Part shown: piece by piece, positions 1 to 12,862 of the stretch
How the letters are laid out: each line of letters begins with the position of its first letter
Numbering within the stretch: the first letter of the stretch is position 1
Assembly (NCBI GenBank): GCA_013398275.1
Contig: VZSE01008349.1
Span: forward strand, 961,279-1,025,278
Direction of reading: 5' to 3'
Origin: Promerops cafer
Lineage: Eukaryota > Chordata > Aves > Passeriformes > Nectariniidae
DNA: 64,000 nucleotides
Position numbers and translations under genes: made by a program
Notes under the pieces: model-generated
What the model was told of the DNA's origin: nothing
The model's database searches: none
The model's input: only the letters and a program-made list of their open reading frames with translations

Positions 1-462
1 GTATGTGTGCATACAAATATACACACATGGCTAAGTATAAATATATTACTTGCAAAGAAGAAGCAAGGGCAATGAATAGAAGAATTATACTTATTTTCTT
101 CTTAATTAATATGGACTTAAAAAGTTTAGGGAATTTTTTTAAGTGGTACTGAAGTCAGTAATAGTATTTTAGAGCTATTAGTGTAAGACCTTGTGTTTTC
201 CTTTCTACAGGTGTTGTGCCCCTTACAGTGTTTTGTTTTCATAGCTCTTTACAACCGAACAAACCAGAAACTAAATTAAACTCAGCTACAACCATTGAGG
301 TTAACACAGGTGTAAAACATGACACGAAAAACAGAATTTTTCCCAGTTTCCACATGAAAAAATAATCAGCCATGGCTGAGTCACAAAAGTCAGACCATGT
401 CTACTAGAAACTGCTGAAACTTTATTTTCCGTATGAAACTTTTCTAGGATTTGGGGGATTTT

Positions 463-514
<52 letters not shown>
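463..514. repeat. (TTAG)13 microsatellite
   Basis: Thirteen uninterrupted TTAG units (52 bp) preceded by a short T run. Purity suggests a young, length-variable locus. It is not the vertebrate telomere unit TTAGGG. Confidence 0.95.
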
Positions 515-517
<3 letters not shown>

Positions 518-2099
518 TTAAGGAATGAAGATTAAAAAAATCCCTAAAATATTTACCTACATTTTTCTAAATATCTTAGAATCTGGGAAAGACTATAAAT
601 CTCAATCTTCTTTATATTTGGAGATACAAGAGGAACGCAATCTGAAAAATTTCTTTAACAAAAAGAGACAATAAGAGAAAAGGAAAAAGAGAGAGAAAAA
701 AAAAAGACAAAGGAAGTTCTCATGAAGCAAATGTCTTTGGAAACCTCAGTCTCATACTAGAGTAGGTGTATTTGAACTTGTATCTCAGCTACGAGGAGGT
801 ACACGTGAAAATCTTAGAACTACATTTCAGTAACTGAAGCAAGTAGCTTCATAACTCAGCTTTATCGTTCAGATCAGCACGAGACAACCCTTCTTACCAA
901 AATAATACCTCAGCTGAAATGAAATGTCCTTTGCTAATTTTATACTCGTTATGTGCAGAGGTCTTCCCTTTCCCTGAAACTATTTGTAATCCTCTTAAAT
1001 TTAGATAATTTATAGCTTCTGTCCTCAACATGCTGTAGATATTATCAAAAATAAACATGAAAAAGATGACTATAAAGTATGGTTTCTTTACTTTTCTGTA
1101 AATGATTCACAGTTATTTTGTAAAAGTGCTGTTAACATGTGTGACAATGGTACTTGGGATTTTTCCCTTTGTCAACAAATCCTTGATATTTCTGTAAGGA
1201 CACTGAACCAATGGAAAACAGAAATTGCCACTGCAGCAGGTCAGCATCCTGATGCTTCATCTGGCACAAGAGGAGCCAGTTCCAGAAGGTGAGACTCCTT
1301 GTCTTCATGCATGGAATGTGTTTTGCATACTGCAAGGGTCAGACAGAGTGAGACTTCCAAGATGACAGGGGGAGGTCTCCAAGAGACCAGTAGTCACTGG
1401 GCAGAGGTGGCAGCAATACAGAAAGTCTGTGGGATGGCTGAAAATGAACCATGATGAAAGGACTCCAGGGCAAAAGGGAGAGTTACCTACACATCATTGT
1501 TATTTCTGTTTGTCTGATTCTATCACTAGGAGTTTTATTACTTGGGAAGGCAGTTAATTACTCCAGCCCAGATGTGAACAAAACCTGGCTCTTCAACATT
1601 CAAGAGCTTTTCAATTTCTCAGAATCATTCACTAATAAAAAGTCCTACAAAGCCTCTCTGGCTAACTGATCACTGGCCACAACTTGCCATTGTCATCAAC
1701 TTGTGAGGCAAATAATGAACGTTGAGGTACTCACCCATCTGGCTGCTTCTGCAAAATGTCTGTACATGCATTAGTGTCTTAGCGAATATATAAAGATATG
1801 AAGCATTTGTCCCTCCCCCAAACACCTAAAATAACCTTTACACATGTTAATTAATTACTGCTTCTGGATGCCTTAGATCTTTGCAATAGCACTTTAGTAT
1901 AAAAATGTAGCACAGGATAAAAAAAGGCAAAGAGATATAAGGCAGTGCCTTCAATTATCCCTAAAATTTGTTATATGGCAGTATACGAGCAAGAGTTTTT
2001 TAATGGGAAGTTAAACAATAAGTATCCAAAAAAGAACTTTCCATCAAGCAGCTAAGTAAACAGCCATCTCCACAAAAAGGAACTTTACTTTGAATGATA

Positions 2100-2960
2100 T
2101 GTCAAAAACCTCTCTGTCCATGGAGCTGTAGGTTTTGGGCCTCTGGAAATCCTTACTATTCCATTAATGGAATTTTGGGCTTGAGGCTGAGGTACCCAGA
2201 AACATGGGAGGCTGAGGTTAGAACAGTCGGGAGAGAGCAGTACTGGCACAGTACATTGCTCAACTCAGCAGCCCTTACCAGTCATAGAGCACAAGCCTTG
2301 CAAAATGGGCCACCCATGGAGCTGGGAAGATCAGGCACAGCTGCCATTAGGGTTAGGATTCAGAGGGCCACAAAGCCCACAGCTTCAAGAGCCCTGGGGG
2401 TGGGAAGGGCATGTCAAGAGATGCACAGTTGTGCACTAGCATTGTTCACACCTTTGTAATCTGGGACACCCATGATGCTGGGGACCTCAGCCTCAGCCCT
2501 GAGCTGGGTTAGGGGTAGAGATCATAAAGCTACAGAGGCTGCAGCTCCAAGAACATTTGGGCTGGAAAAGGCATGACATAGGGAGCACACCACTGCACAA
2601 ATGTCATTGCCTCCACACTTTACCAAAGAGGACAACCAGTGCTGCTGGAGACCTCATGGTCAGCCATGGAGCTGGGAAGCTCAGTCCCAGCTGCCATTAG
2701 AGCTAGGCTTTAGGAAGCCACAAAGACCATAGCTCCAGGGACACTGGGGCTGGAAAAGGCACACTAAGAGGGGCACAGCACTACACCTATGGCATTCATC
2801 CTAACCATTTTTTCAGTTTGGCACACCCCATAGTCCTGAGTCCACAGCCTCCAGTTGCCATCAGTGTTAGCATTAGGTTTCAGAGGTCCATAAAGCTACG
2901 GGGACACCAAGGGATGCAAACAGCATGCCATGGGGAGCACCAACATTGCTGTTGTAATGT
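2100..2960. repeat. degenerate tandem array, unit about 173 bp, roughly four to five copies
   Basis: Landmarks recur at roughly equal spacing. CCATGGAGCTGGGAAG starts at 2314 and 2664 (350 bp, two units). The string TGGRAARGGCA starts at 2401, 2573 and 2751 (172 and 178 bp). The segment around CAYAAAG recurs near 2370, 2524, 2720 and 2890. Units are diverged and carry indels. The array is richer in GC than its surroundings. I do not recognise the family. Confidence 0.75.
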
Positions 2961-3440
2961 ACTTCTGCATGCAGTGAGAAAGACACAGGAGAGACAGATC
3001 ATCTGTCTAGAGCTTGGGGCTGACCCTACCACAGGCCAGGGAGAGGGATGTCTGCACTTCCTTCAGCTCAGGCTAAGCAAAAACACAAACATGCATTTAT
3101 TCATAATATTCAAAGCAGACAACACAGCCACAAGTGTTTATGAAAGATGTAGGCAGAAAAAATAAAAGCAAATATATGCTTGATCTGCTTATACTAGGGT
3201 AACATGAGAAAGTTCCCTCATTCCATTATTCAGTGGATTTGCTGTTTACTTCCTGATGAGATGACAGTTCTGCCTTTGCCCATGCTTCCTTTTTGAACTG
3301 ATAGCACAGCTTTTGTAGCCAATGGGTCCTCTGAAACCTCCAAAAGGATAAATACTGGCTTCATCTTTCACTCCTAAATGCTTTTCTTTTTCTGTCTGAG
3401 CTAGGAGACAGGCTGTTGACCCTCATGAACAGAATAAGCC

Positions 3441-3765
3441 ATAGGATCATAGAATGGTTTGTGTTGGAAGGGACCAAGAAGATCATCTAGTTTCAAACAC
3501 CCTGGGCAAGGAGCCTTCCACTAGACCAGGTTGCTCAGGGCCCCATCCAACCTGACTCTGAACACTGCCAGGGATGGAGCATCCACCATTTCTCTAGGCA
3601 ACCTGCTCCAATGACTTGCCATTCTCACAGTAAATAATTTCTTTCTAGTATTTAATCTAAACCTACCTGCTTTAAAGCCATTGCCCCTTGTTCTGTCACT
3701 ACATGACTTTGTCAAACGTCCCTCCTTGTCTTACCCCAGAGGGCTGCTATAAAGCTGCTTCCCAA
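3441..3765 (-). mobile_element. CR1 LINE, 5'-truncated 3' fragment
   Basis: The plus strand reads GGATCATAGAATGGTTTGTG, then TTGGAAGGGACCAAGAAGATC, the reverse complement of the avian CR1 3' end (which finishes ATTCTATG). The similarity runs about 325 bp toward GGGCTGCTATAAAG. CR1 is the main LINE of birds and reptiles. The copy is several percent or more diverged and is not competent to move. Confidence 0.93.
3521..3715 (-). pseudogene. remnant of CR1 ORF2 C-terminus
   Basis: Inside the CR1 fragment the minus strand still reads KLFTVRMASHWSRLPREMVD, then APSLAVFRVRLDGALSNLV. This is the conserved C-terminal end of the CR1 ORF2 protein, seen in many avian copies as HWNRLPREVVDAPSLEVFK. The reverse transcriptase and endonuclease domains are absent because the element is truncated. 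The open frame here is inherited from the parent element, not a host gene. Confidence 0.88.
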
Positions 3766-4419
3766 CTGCAGCAATGTTATGGCAACCACCATCTACTGTG
3801 CTGCTTTATTAGTAATTTCTTGGATCAGTTGTATTCCATTAGTAACTATAATTTTAATACCATTAATAATATTAAAATATTAATTGAATAACCATTGCTA
3901 ATATAAAAAATTATTTATTTTTATCTATGAATAATTTTCTAAAGAGTGCTCCATTAGGAGTCACCTGCTGCTCATAACTGGTGAGCACAGGACTGTGGCT
4001 AAATGAGGTCCAAATCCTGTGTCCTCTCCCTTCAGCAGCTTTGTGCTGGGACTCAGTGAGGAATGCATCTTTTATTGAACCCTGCAAACTCCATCATTTT
4101 GCTCCCAGGAACCTGTGTGCTTGTAGCACACTGGCTGCAGATAATTCATTACTAATATTTGTCCAGAAGAGACAGCAATCAATCAGTGAGGCAGCAAAAA
4201 TACATTTTGGGAGGCTGGTCCTGAACCTCCACAGAGAAAGATGCGGCACATACTCATAGACCTGCACATGGATCTGCAAAAGGAAGATGACAATGGGAAA
4301 ATTAACCTCCATGTTCTCTGCTTTGTAGGTCCTCATGGATCTAGAAGAAGCAAAAATCGGTTGCATTGGTTGTCTGCTCTTATGCAGAAAGCTTTAACTA
4401 CTTCAATTATTATTCTTCC

Positions 4420-4474
4420 CTTTGTAAGAAAGGCATATTTTGTAACAAAGGCACATTTTGTAACAAAGGCACTC
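4420..4474. repeat. 18-bp minisatellite, three copies
   Basis: The unit ATTTTGTAACAAAGGCAC is present twice exactly and once with a few changes (TTTGTAAGAAAGGCAT), with a fixed 18-bp period anchored at G4424, G4442 and G4460. Confidence 0.85.
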
Positions 4475-7400
4475 ATTTAATTACAAGACTGAAGTGGGTG
4501 CTCTGACCTGTTGCACACCAGGAGATTACAAGACAGGGATTGGGAGTCCTTTTCTGTTAAAGAGCATTAGTGAAGGACAGCAATCATTTGCTCAAATTGG
4601 GTTAAGGTCCAAAATAACTTTGGTCTACTGGTTCAGATTAGGTTTGTGGATCACCTGCCGCCTTACAGAAGGTAGAAAAAGGGGGGCACAGAGGTACAAG
4701 ACACGCTGAGTTATACAACTCTGAACAGGGTCAAATGCTCCTATGTTTGTGTTACATACCTCTTGGATCATGCTTCCAAAATTGAGTGTTTGCTGAAAGC
4801 CAGAAGAAGAATTATTGTCTAATTAATCCATCAGCTGATCAAAAGGGTAATCAAAAACAAAAGAAAAAGAGAGAGAGAGAGAAAAGAGGCAATAAGCAAA
4901 CAAACAAACAAGAAAATATTTAAACTAGAAGTCATCAAATTAGCATGACTAATGGCAAGCTGAAGTGATGGCAACCTACTGGCAGGAAGGATTTCAAAGA
5001 CTCGGATATCATCAGTCTATCATCCTGGAGATAAAAAAGCAGAGTCATTAATATTCAAGAATTTGCTTTTGAAGCTCTGGATCATTCACATCCCCTACAG
5101 TTTTTCCATATAAACCAACTGAAACCACCAGAGAAGGACTGAATTACATAGCAGGTTATATAGATGATGAAGTGGGAAAAGGAATGGTGAGGATAAGAAG
5201 AGTTTCATAAATTTTAAGTTCTTGTACACAAATGAAAGAGAAACACACTGCTTAAATTAGCAGAACAAACAAAGCAAAGAATGGATAGAAACCTCAAGTA
5301 GGAATGATTCAGCCTGTAAACCTGAGAGCTCAGCAGGGAAAATGGACAACGGAGAAAGAAACCAACATAAATTTAAGAAAGAGGAGCTTTAAACTGGATT
5401 ACAGGAAAAAAAAAATCTGGCTCAAAAGGTTATTGGGCTAAAGACAGGCTGCCAAGATAAATAGTTAAAGATACAATTATCAAAGAATTCAACACAGTAA
5501 GCAAAGAGCATTGACAGGCTTGTAACATTTCTGAATGGGATGAATGCACCCTGATAAAGTACGTGGCCCAGACTAGACAGAGCTGTGATTCTTTACAGCC
5601 AAATTTCTCTTCAAAAAACTGGAGTGGAATTCCTTTTACTCACTTCCAGTAAATTAAAGCACATCAAACAACCTTTTTTAAACTTAAATGCTGCAATGTG
5701 TTTGTCCTCAGAGCGTTTGCGCCAGGCCCAGGTTTACAAGGTCACTGCAGCTTACAGCATTGTCATCTGACACATGCACATCATTAATGGTCAGGGCTGA
5801 AGCACTGCTTCTGTAAACAGCAGTGGGCTTGGGCAAAGAGCTTCCAGGTCCAAGTGCCAACACGAGCTTCTGCTGCCATATGGCATGGAGACAAGCAGCA
5901 GGGTCAGCATTTCACAGTGTGTTGCCTGGTTTCCTTCCTCAGATTGATGAGCACTAGCCAAGGAGCTGTTCATATAAGCTTGCAAGACAGTATCACTTGT
6001 GTAGCCAGCCAGTGTGGATATTTTTGTAAAAATTAAAATAATCTAAATGTGTCAATATTCAGGGGTTCAGTTTTCTGGGTTTCCCCTCCCTGATCTTTTC
6101 CTTTTCTTTCTTAAGGCTGAGTGGTAGCTTCTAAGGAAAGCTAGATGGAAAAACCAACTTTTCTTTCTAGAAGAAAATTAAAATTATGAAACAAGAGAAT
6201 TATTTTATCATAAAAAAATACAGGTCTCAAATATTGAAGAGATCTTTCAACAAGAGCTGCATTCATTGTCTAAAAAAATCATAACAGCACATTCTGTGCT
6301 GGACTGATCAAAATTATACAATTCAACCTAGCACAGGAAGTCTAGTAGCAGCCATTTTCACCAGTAATTTCAGTGCATCAAGATAGAAAAAAGGAAAGGA
6401 TAAGGGTACTTCTCTCTTGCCAAGAAAGAGGAAGGATAATAGCAGTGCTTCACACTCAGGGATGAAGCAGAAGTAGGAGAAAGATGAGGAAAAGATGAGA
6501 AAGTTGTTGCTTCCTTTCAGGGTTTTACTCAGATATGTTGCAGAACAGTGAGTCCTCCAGCTGCAAGTGGGAAAAGGCTCCTGAAGGTCCATTGTACTCC
6601 CTGCTGCTCGAAGCAGCATCAAGCCAGCTCTCCACTCATCCCTTCAGCCACCTCAGCCCTGAAAGAAAGGCCCTTGCAGAAAGGCAGCCAGGTACAACTA
6701 CCAAGCTGCCCTTTTGGGCAGGAGCCCTGCAGGCTCCCATCCGCCTCTCTTTGGCACAAGGGCCAACAGAAAATTTGGGCTTCTCTCAGCTACTGAGTTG
6801 CTGATTTTCACAAAATTTCTATGTCCTTAACTATTTTTGAGAATTCTGCCTAGTCTCTCCAGATTGGTTGAAATCAGCCAACAGACTCAGAATTTGTGAA
6901 GGGAGGAGGGGGCGGGGATGACAGTAGGACATGAGGAGAGGAAAAGAGGTAAGAGTTAAACTAACAGTATTCTGGCACTCAGAGTAGTGATTTATTTTCC
7001 ACAGATACAGGCAAGTGGTGGTACATTGACAGCTCTGGGGCACAGGAGCCTCACTGGAGTGTAATTTAAGACACATGAAAGACAGCACACATGAGACTGA
7101 ATAAAAGTCCTATGGGAGATTTTTCTTCCACATTTGGACTTCAAGTAAGTGAGTAGCACAGAGTTTAATACTTGATTTCTAGCTATCCTGTTCAATTTCC
7201 TGACAAGCCTAAATCTCCATTACCTTCACTCTCACTGGAGGGGTAAGCACACAGCCCTGGTGTCCCAGGGAAACAGTTGCACCAGAGAACTTGCTGCCTT
7301 TTTTGGGCTCACATTGAAATGTATGGCCATTTTACTGCAAATGCACATGGTTTTCTATCAGTTCACTCCCTCTTACCTTTCTCCTGTAATAGTTTCTGGA

Positions 7401-7478
7401 GAAGTACTTTGAATTTGTTTGGTCTCTAGGAATTTCAGTGCTACATGGTTATTTGTGGTTTGGCTTTCTCAATCTACC

Positions 7479-7484
7479 ATATAC

Positions 7485-7524
<40 letters not shown>
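7479..7524. repeat. (ACAT)n-(AT)n compound microsatellite
   Basis: About five ATAC/ACAT units run into about 13 uninterrupted AT dinucleotides. Confidence 0.95.
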
Positions 7525-7529
<5 letters not shown>

Positions 7530-10500
7530 CATCAGTCTCCATCTCATTCAAGCTCAATCATTCAAGATTGACCGAGTTCCTCTCTCAGGATTCTATCAGT
7601 GGCCTCAGGGCAGAACAGACCACTTTTTGCCAGTCTGTTTTCTGGTCACTGAACCTTTTCAAAGGCCTCCGAAATTTTCTACCTATGGTAATTTTGATAC
7701 CTTCAACACTGAGTCCAAAGAGGAACCTACAAATCTTCCTTCCACGTATAACTGCTACAAGGAGCACAGGTTGACACTTTAATGGCAACCAGTGTGTATT
7801 TCACACAAATTAGGCTACTGAGCACATTAACACACTCAGTCAGTGAGTTAGCTACTTAACAGAGCCTTTTGGGTTAAATGGGAAAGACTGCAGGGAATGA
7901 AGACCAGATTCTCCTGACAGAGGAAAAGGGAAGAATATGATACTTCCTCATTTGCTACATACAAATTAGAAGAAAATACTGTAATTAATTACTAAAGGTG
8001 TTTTCTTAGCAACAATAAAAACATCATCCACAGTTCTCAAAAAATGAATGCAGAAAATCACCAAAGTTTTTTGTCTCACACAAGTGAGGGAAGGACTGTG
8101 GTTTTGTCACTGATGCATAGAAAATTATGGAATTTTGGGAAAATAAGAAAAAATCTGGGTTTTCTCCTCCTTCAGTCAATGGAAGGGATCACTACTACAG
8201 GAATGTGATGGGACATCTCTAGAGCCACTTGAACCCATCATTTCAGTAAAGAATCAAATTACTGTGCTGCAGCAGTGGGGTTGTGGTCTATAGCACAGTT
8301 CCTCTCTCTCTGTTGGGGCTCTCAGTGCAGCGGGGACAGCTTGTCGAGCCACTGTGCTTTGCTTCCAGCTCTGTGGCTGCAACATCTGCAGGCAGAGAGG
8401 GCCTGTGGGGCTCTGCAGCCCTCAGTGTTTAGAGGGTATTATTCTCAATGTGCATTGAGAAAAGAGTTTGAAAGAATTTTTTAGCAAACGGGATCTAGGG
8501 CAAAATATCTTCCTCAATTGCAGTTTAGTTTAGTATTGCCGGGTCAAAAATGAGATATTTCATATTCTTAAGGAAAAACTGGAAATGACAAATTCATTAC
8601 TTGATCAGGCTAATGTAGTAAATTAAGAGATAATTCTGAGGAAATAATGAAAACTCTCTAGTGGCATATTAATTATGACTTTCATCTGTTAAGAAAGGAG
8701 GATTATGCATGTAGGCAAGAATAAAAAGAGATATATTTTCAGGGTCAGTGAATTTATCTTTTCAGGCATCTAAAAGAAAAGAATAAATTGATTTCCCTCA
8801 ATGCAGGTAATTTGAGAAGTCTTGGACCAGATATGTCAGTTTTTTACTATATGGCAAAATTAAACTTGCTATATTTCAAACTTCATTATCTGCTCAAACA
8901 AATATATGCTTTTGATCAAAAATATGCAACCTTTGATAACAGACAACCATCCCAGTGCTAGAAGTTTAACTTTGTAATTGTAATGTCATTTATTAATTTC
9001 TTACCGTGGATTCTGTTTCTCCTGCCTAGAGCTGGCATAAAAGGCTTATAATCTGGGGAGTATCCTGAAACATTATGGTATGTATACATGGTAATTGCAC
9101 ATAAAATAGCAATACCAAACTCCATGTTACATGGAGGGAATTAAAGAATGAATTACTGATTTCCATTCAGATGATTTTTCTGCCTGGAGTGCAATCTGTC
9201 TGCAATTCAGAATGAGCAGCTGGACATAATCGAGAGCCTATCTTCCTTATCTACCTATTGCCCAAACAGGAGAACCATGATAAGACTTGGATAGTTCTTT
9301 GATGTAATGCTACTAATCTCCTCCCCCCCTTACCCGACTTCCAGAGTCCAATTTCCCTGAACATAACTGAAACAAGTAACAGGAGGCAAGTTAGAGTTCT
9401 GAACATGTTTCCTGTTTAGAAAAATGAAAGCAAAAGCCCAAGCCCAAATCCAACTGCTTTCCAGGGAAGTCTTGGTTATGACTATGTACCGCTGATTTGC
9501 AAGCTGCCCACAGGGTTTCCATTTGCTTCCCGATGTCTGCTGCCCCATTTGCTGCCTGGCAACTGCTCACAGCCAGTACACAGGCAACAGACCAATAGCT
9601 GCACTCTAGTCCCTTTGCAGAAGCATGTCTTTTAAGATTATCTTGGGTTCAAGTATCTTTCAAAAAGAGGATTTCACTGGCCTTCATTTAGAAAATGGTA
9701 AATGGTATTTCAGGCATCAGCAGAAGCTGCTGCTGACTGTGCAGGGCAGAGGAGCCTCATGACTGCTGTCGTTTTCTGGCAGAGACCAGCAGTGCAAATG
9801 CTGGCACACAGCAGGCCAGAGTTTAGATTTCTACCTACACCATAAGTGGAAAACATAGCCCAGCCAGTGCAGCTTTGGGGCAGAGCGAGAAGCTACAAGC
9901 AGGGCAGCATTTAGGCTTAGGGTTTCCAGCAACTGCCTTTTCCCATACTGAAGGTTAAGTGGCAACAAATAATAAAGCTGTATGTCATCTACCACCTGGG
10001 GACAAGTGACTGCAAGATAGAGTCTGTGCATGTCTTCCATTATTGTCCTGTAGAAAGCATTGCAAAAACGTAAAGCATGGATGTAATTTAAAGATAACAC
10101 ATGATGCCTCCTCTCCAGGCATTTCCCTTTCCACTGAGTGTATGCAATATTTAAACATATTGTGCTCCAGCTTCCTCCAAGTCTTTCTCCTTTTGTAATT
10201 GCAATATTTTTTCACAGCACCCCACTCTTTCAGTCTATTCAAAACAAAAATTCTTTGAAAGCCCAAATATAAAGAACAACAGTGTAGAACTTAATCCCAA
10301 AAGACACAACACACTTTTCAGCCCTTACCCCTTACTGTCATTTACTATTTAAGCCACCAATGCTGTTGAAAGCAGTCCCATCTTCCCACTGCAGTTGTCA
10401 GTTTCTTTATACCCCATTTCCTTGCATGCTGTTGCATGGGAACAATGAACAGAACCAGGTAATTAATGCAGGGAAAAGCTTTTTTATTCCCCTGGAGCAG

Positions 10501-12806
10501 TTTCCCTGCTCTGTTTTACACACAGATGTACAATATTTGCACCACAGGAGAGCTGGAGTGTAGGAAAGGAGAAAGAAACAAGTGGCCTGGTGAGGCTGGA
10601 GGTGTGTGGACAGGAGCAGAGAAGAAAAGGGTTGACAGCAAAGGTTCATGAAGGATTATTATGTTCACAAATCATTCGCCTTCATTTTGGCATGCCAAAA
10701 TCTTGTGCTGCCAGTAAGATGGAGGAAAAACTCTTTGGGATGACAAAATCCAAAAGGGAAAGTACCACATGCCTATAATCCTGTTGTCAATTAATAATCC
10801 CTCTGGAAAAAAATAAAATCTATATTCTAGACAGACAGACAAACATCTAACAGACTCTTTAGTTCTGCAGCTATGTCCTACATCAAGGATCATTCCATGA
10901 ACCAGTGATTAAATTGCAACTATTACCTTGTAAATGAAAGTAGGGTTAAATACATGCTTTTATCAACATGGATAAAATAGCACTTTTCCTGCCTTTCATC
11001 AAAAATAATCAGAGAGCCCTGGTGGGATCTCATATTACTTGTAATTTTTATACCTAAGCACACTTGCTGATAATGAAAGTAGTACAAACTTAAAATTAAA
11101 TCAATTGTCAGAAGAAATGAAAGAGTACACCATGCAATGCATTATCCTCTGATCCTTTATTGTATTTCTTGATTCACTTCCTAAAATCCAGCCATTTACA
11201 ATCAAACTTCCAATGATTAGTGGGATTTAGCAGGCTTCCACTGTAAAAGATCATTCACATTTCTCATGAGAGTTGGTATGTATAGTGTTGAAGGGCACTA
11301 GATACAAAACCTATCCGTCCACAGCTGGACTATATTTGATTTCCATACCTCTATCCAAACTCACCTCCTGTGCTGGGACATTAACATGTGAAGTGAGAAT
11401 TTTCTGAATAGTTACATCCTTTTTTTTAATAATCATGTTCATCAAGGCTCACTGTGGTACAGAGGCTTATGTGGGAAAACTAAGATGTGGCTGCATGACT
11501 AATTTTTATAGCTTGTGCACAGTTTCTCAGGAATGCAGCTGGATCTAACTCCTTGGTGGCTTGCTTGTGATGACTGAATTGAAATATATTGCAATGATTC
11601 CCTGCTCAAGAAACATGAACTCACTAGAAGCTGAGGGTAGAGCTGAAATATTAAATAATTCTTCCTTTTCTACTTTTTTATTACCTAATTAGAGCAAATA
11701 TTTTACATAACAGTAAGCAGCAACTTAAAAACTTAGCTCATAAATTAAGACGATAATATCAGATGTAATTTCTGTTCACTCACATTTTGAAAAATTTGTC
11801 TTTCCTCCTTATTTTTGCAGAAGTATGTAGCATATAGAACTTATTTAATTAGTAACTTGATAAATATTCCTTTATGCCAATCAAATACATAGCAATTTCT
11901 GAGTTTAAAAAAAAACACTAAAATTTTTCTAAATTTAAATGACTTAGAAACCTGTTTTAAGGCCCGCACTTCCTTAGATGGCTTTTTAGCAGGCATGAGA
12001 AAAGTGTTATTTAATTTCACACTCCAGTAATCCTTTAACAATTTCCTTTCAGGCAGAATATAAAATCTTATTATTAATTCCTTAATAAAATAAAAAATAA
12101 GTTATAGTGGATATGTCTTTAACCTTGGACCAATCTGAGCAAATTTTTATCCCTTCAGATAAGACACCAAAGATCAGCACAAATGGCAAGTGATAAACTC
12201 ACCTTTGGGAAATACTCAAGAGTCCTCCTTCTCCCTTTTTTTTTCACATCAACTCTCTGGAAACGCCTCTTCAGAACTACTTGTTTTAGTATCAGTCAGT
12301 CAGTTTGATTCCTCCCACCCCTTAATTGGCAATGGTAAATGTTGCCAAGATCTAACATTACCCACCTTAAATTCATCTCTCTATTACCATGAAGCATTGT
12401 CACAAAGATTACACCTTGTTAAGATTAATGACAAACACCAAATTATCAGAAGTTCATATCTCAAGGGCTTATTTCCATTTTCCTATGTGCTTGAATTCGC
12501 TGAAGAAAAAAAATATCCATCACTCTCTTTTGCGAGATACAGCACCAGGAATTCCCTTGGACATTATATTTACACTTTACAAATAATCCTCTCCAACTTA
12601 CCAATACATCTCTCTCCAATTCTCAAGCTCTCACCATATGATGGAACCCAGCTTTGATAGCTGTGGGCAATCTGTTTGAAAAGAAAACAAATTTATGGAT
12701 GCTCTTATTCATGTAAGACCTTGCAGGTCTTACTGGCAGGTTTGAGGCATTCCAGGCATCTAATGGAGATGCACAGATCAAATAAAGCAATTACCTCCTA
12801 AGGGCA

Positions 12807-12862
12807 ATGGTGGTGGTAGTAGAATAGTAATAGCAGCAGCAGTAACAGTTGTGGTAGTAATG
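12807..12862. repeat. TGG/TAG/CAG trinucleotide-rich stretch
   Basis: Interrupted trinucleotide repeats: (TGG)3, then TAGTAG, (CAG)n and further GTGGTAGTAA. This is low-complexity sequence. Confidence 0.8.

Noticed and set aside
463..514. Interstitial telomeric repeat
   Set aside because: The unit is TTAG, not TTAGGG, with no variant telomeric units nearby.
1451..1669. 72-codon ORF with a hydrophobic segment, considered as a small membrane protein or a retroviral envelope piece
   Set aside because: No signal peptide context, no flanking LTR or pol sequence, and no recognisable motif.
12190..12657. 155-codon plus-strand ORF
   Set aside because: Among the longest frames in the window, but with no recognisable domain, no splice or promoter context, and Ser/Leu-rich composition as expected from AT-rich noncoding DNA.
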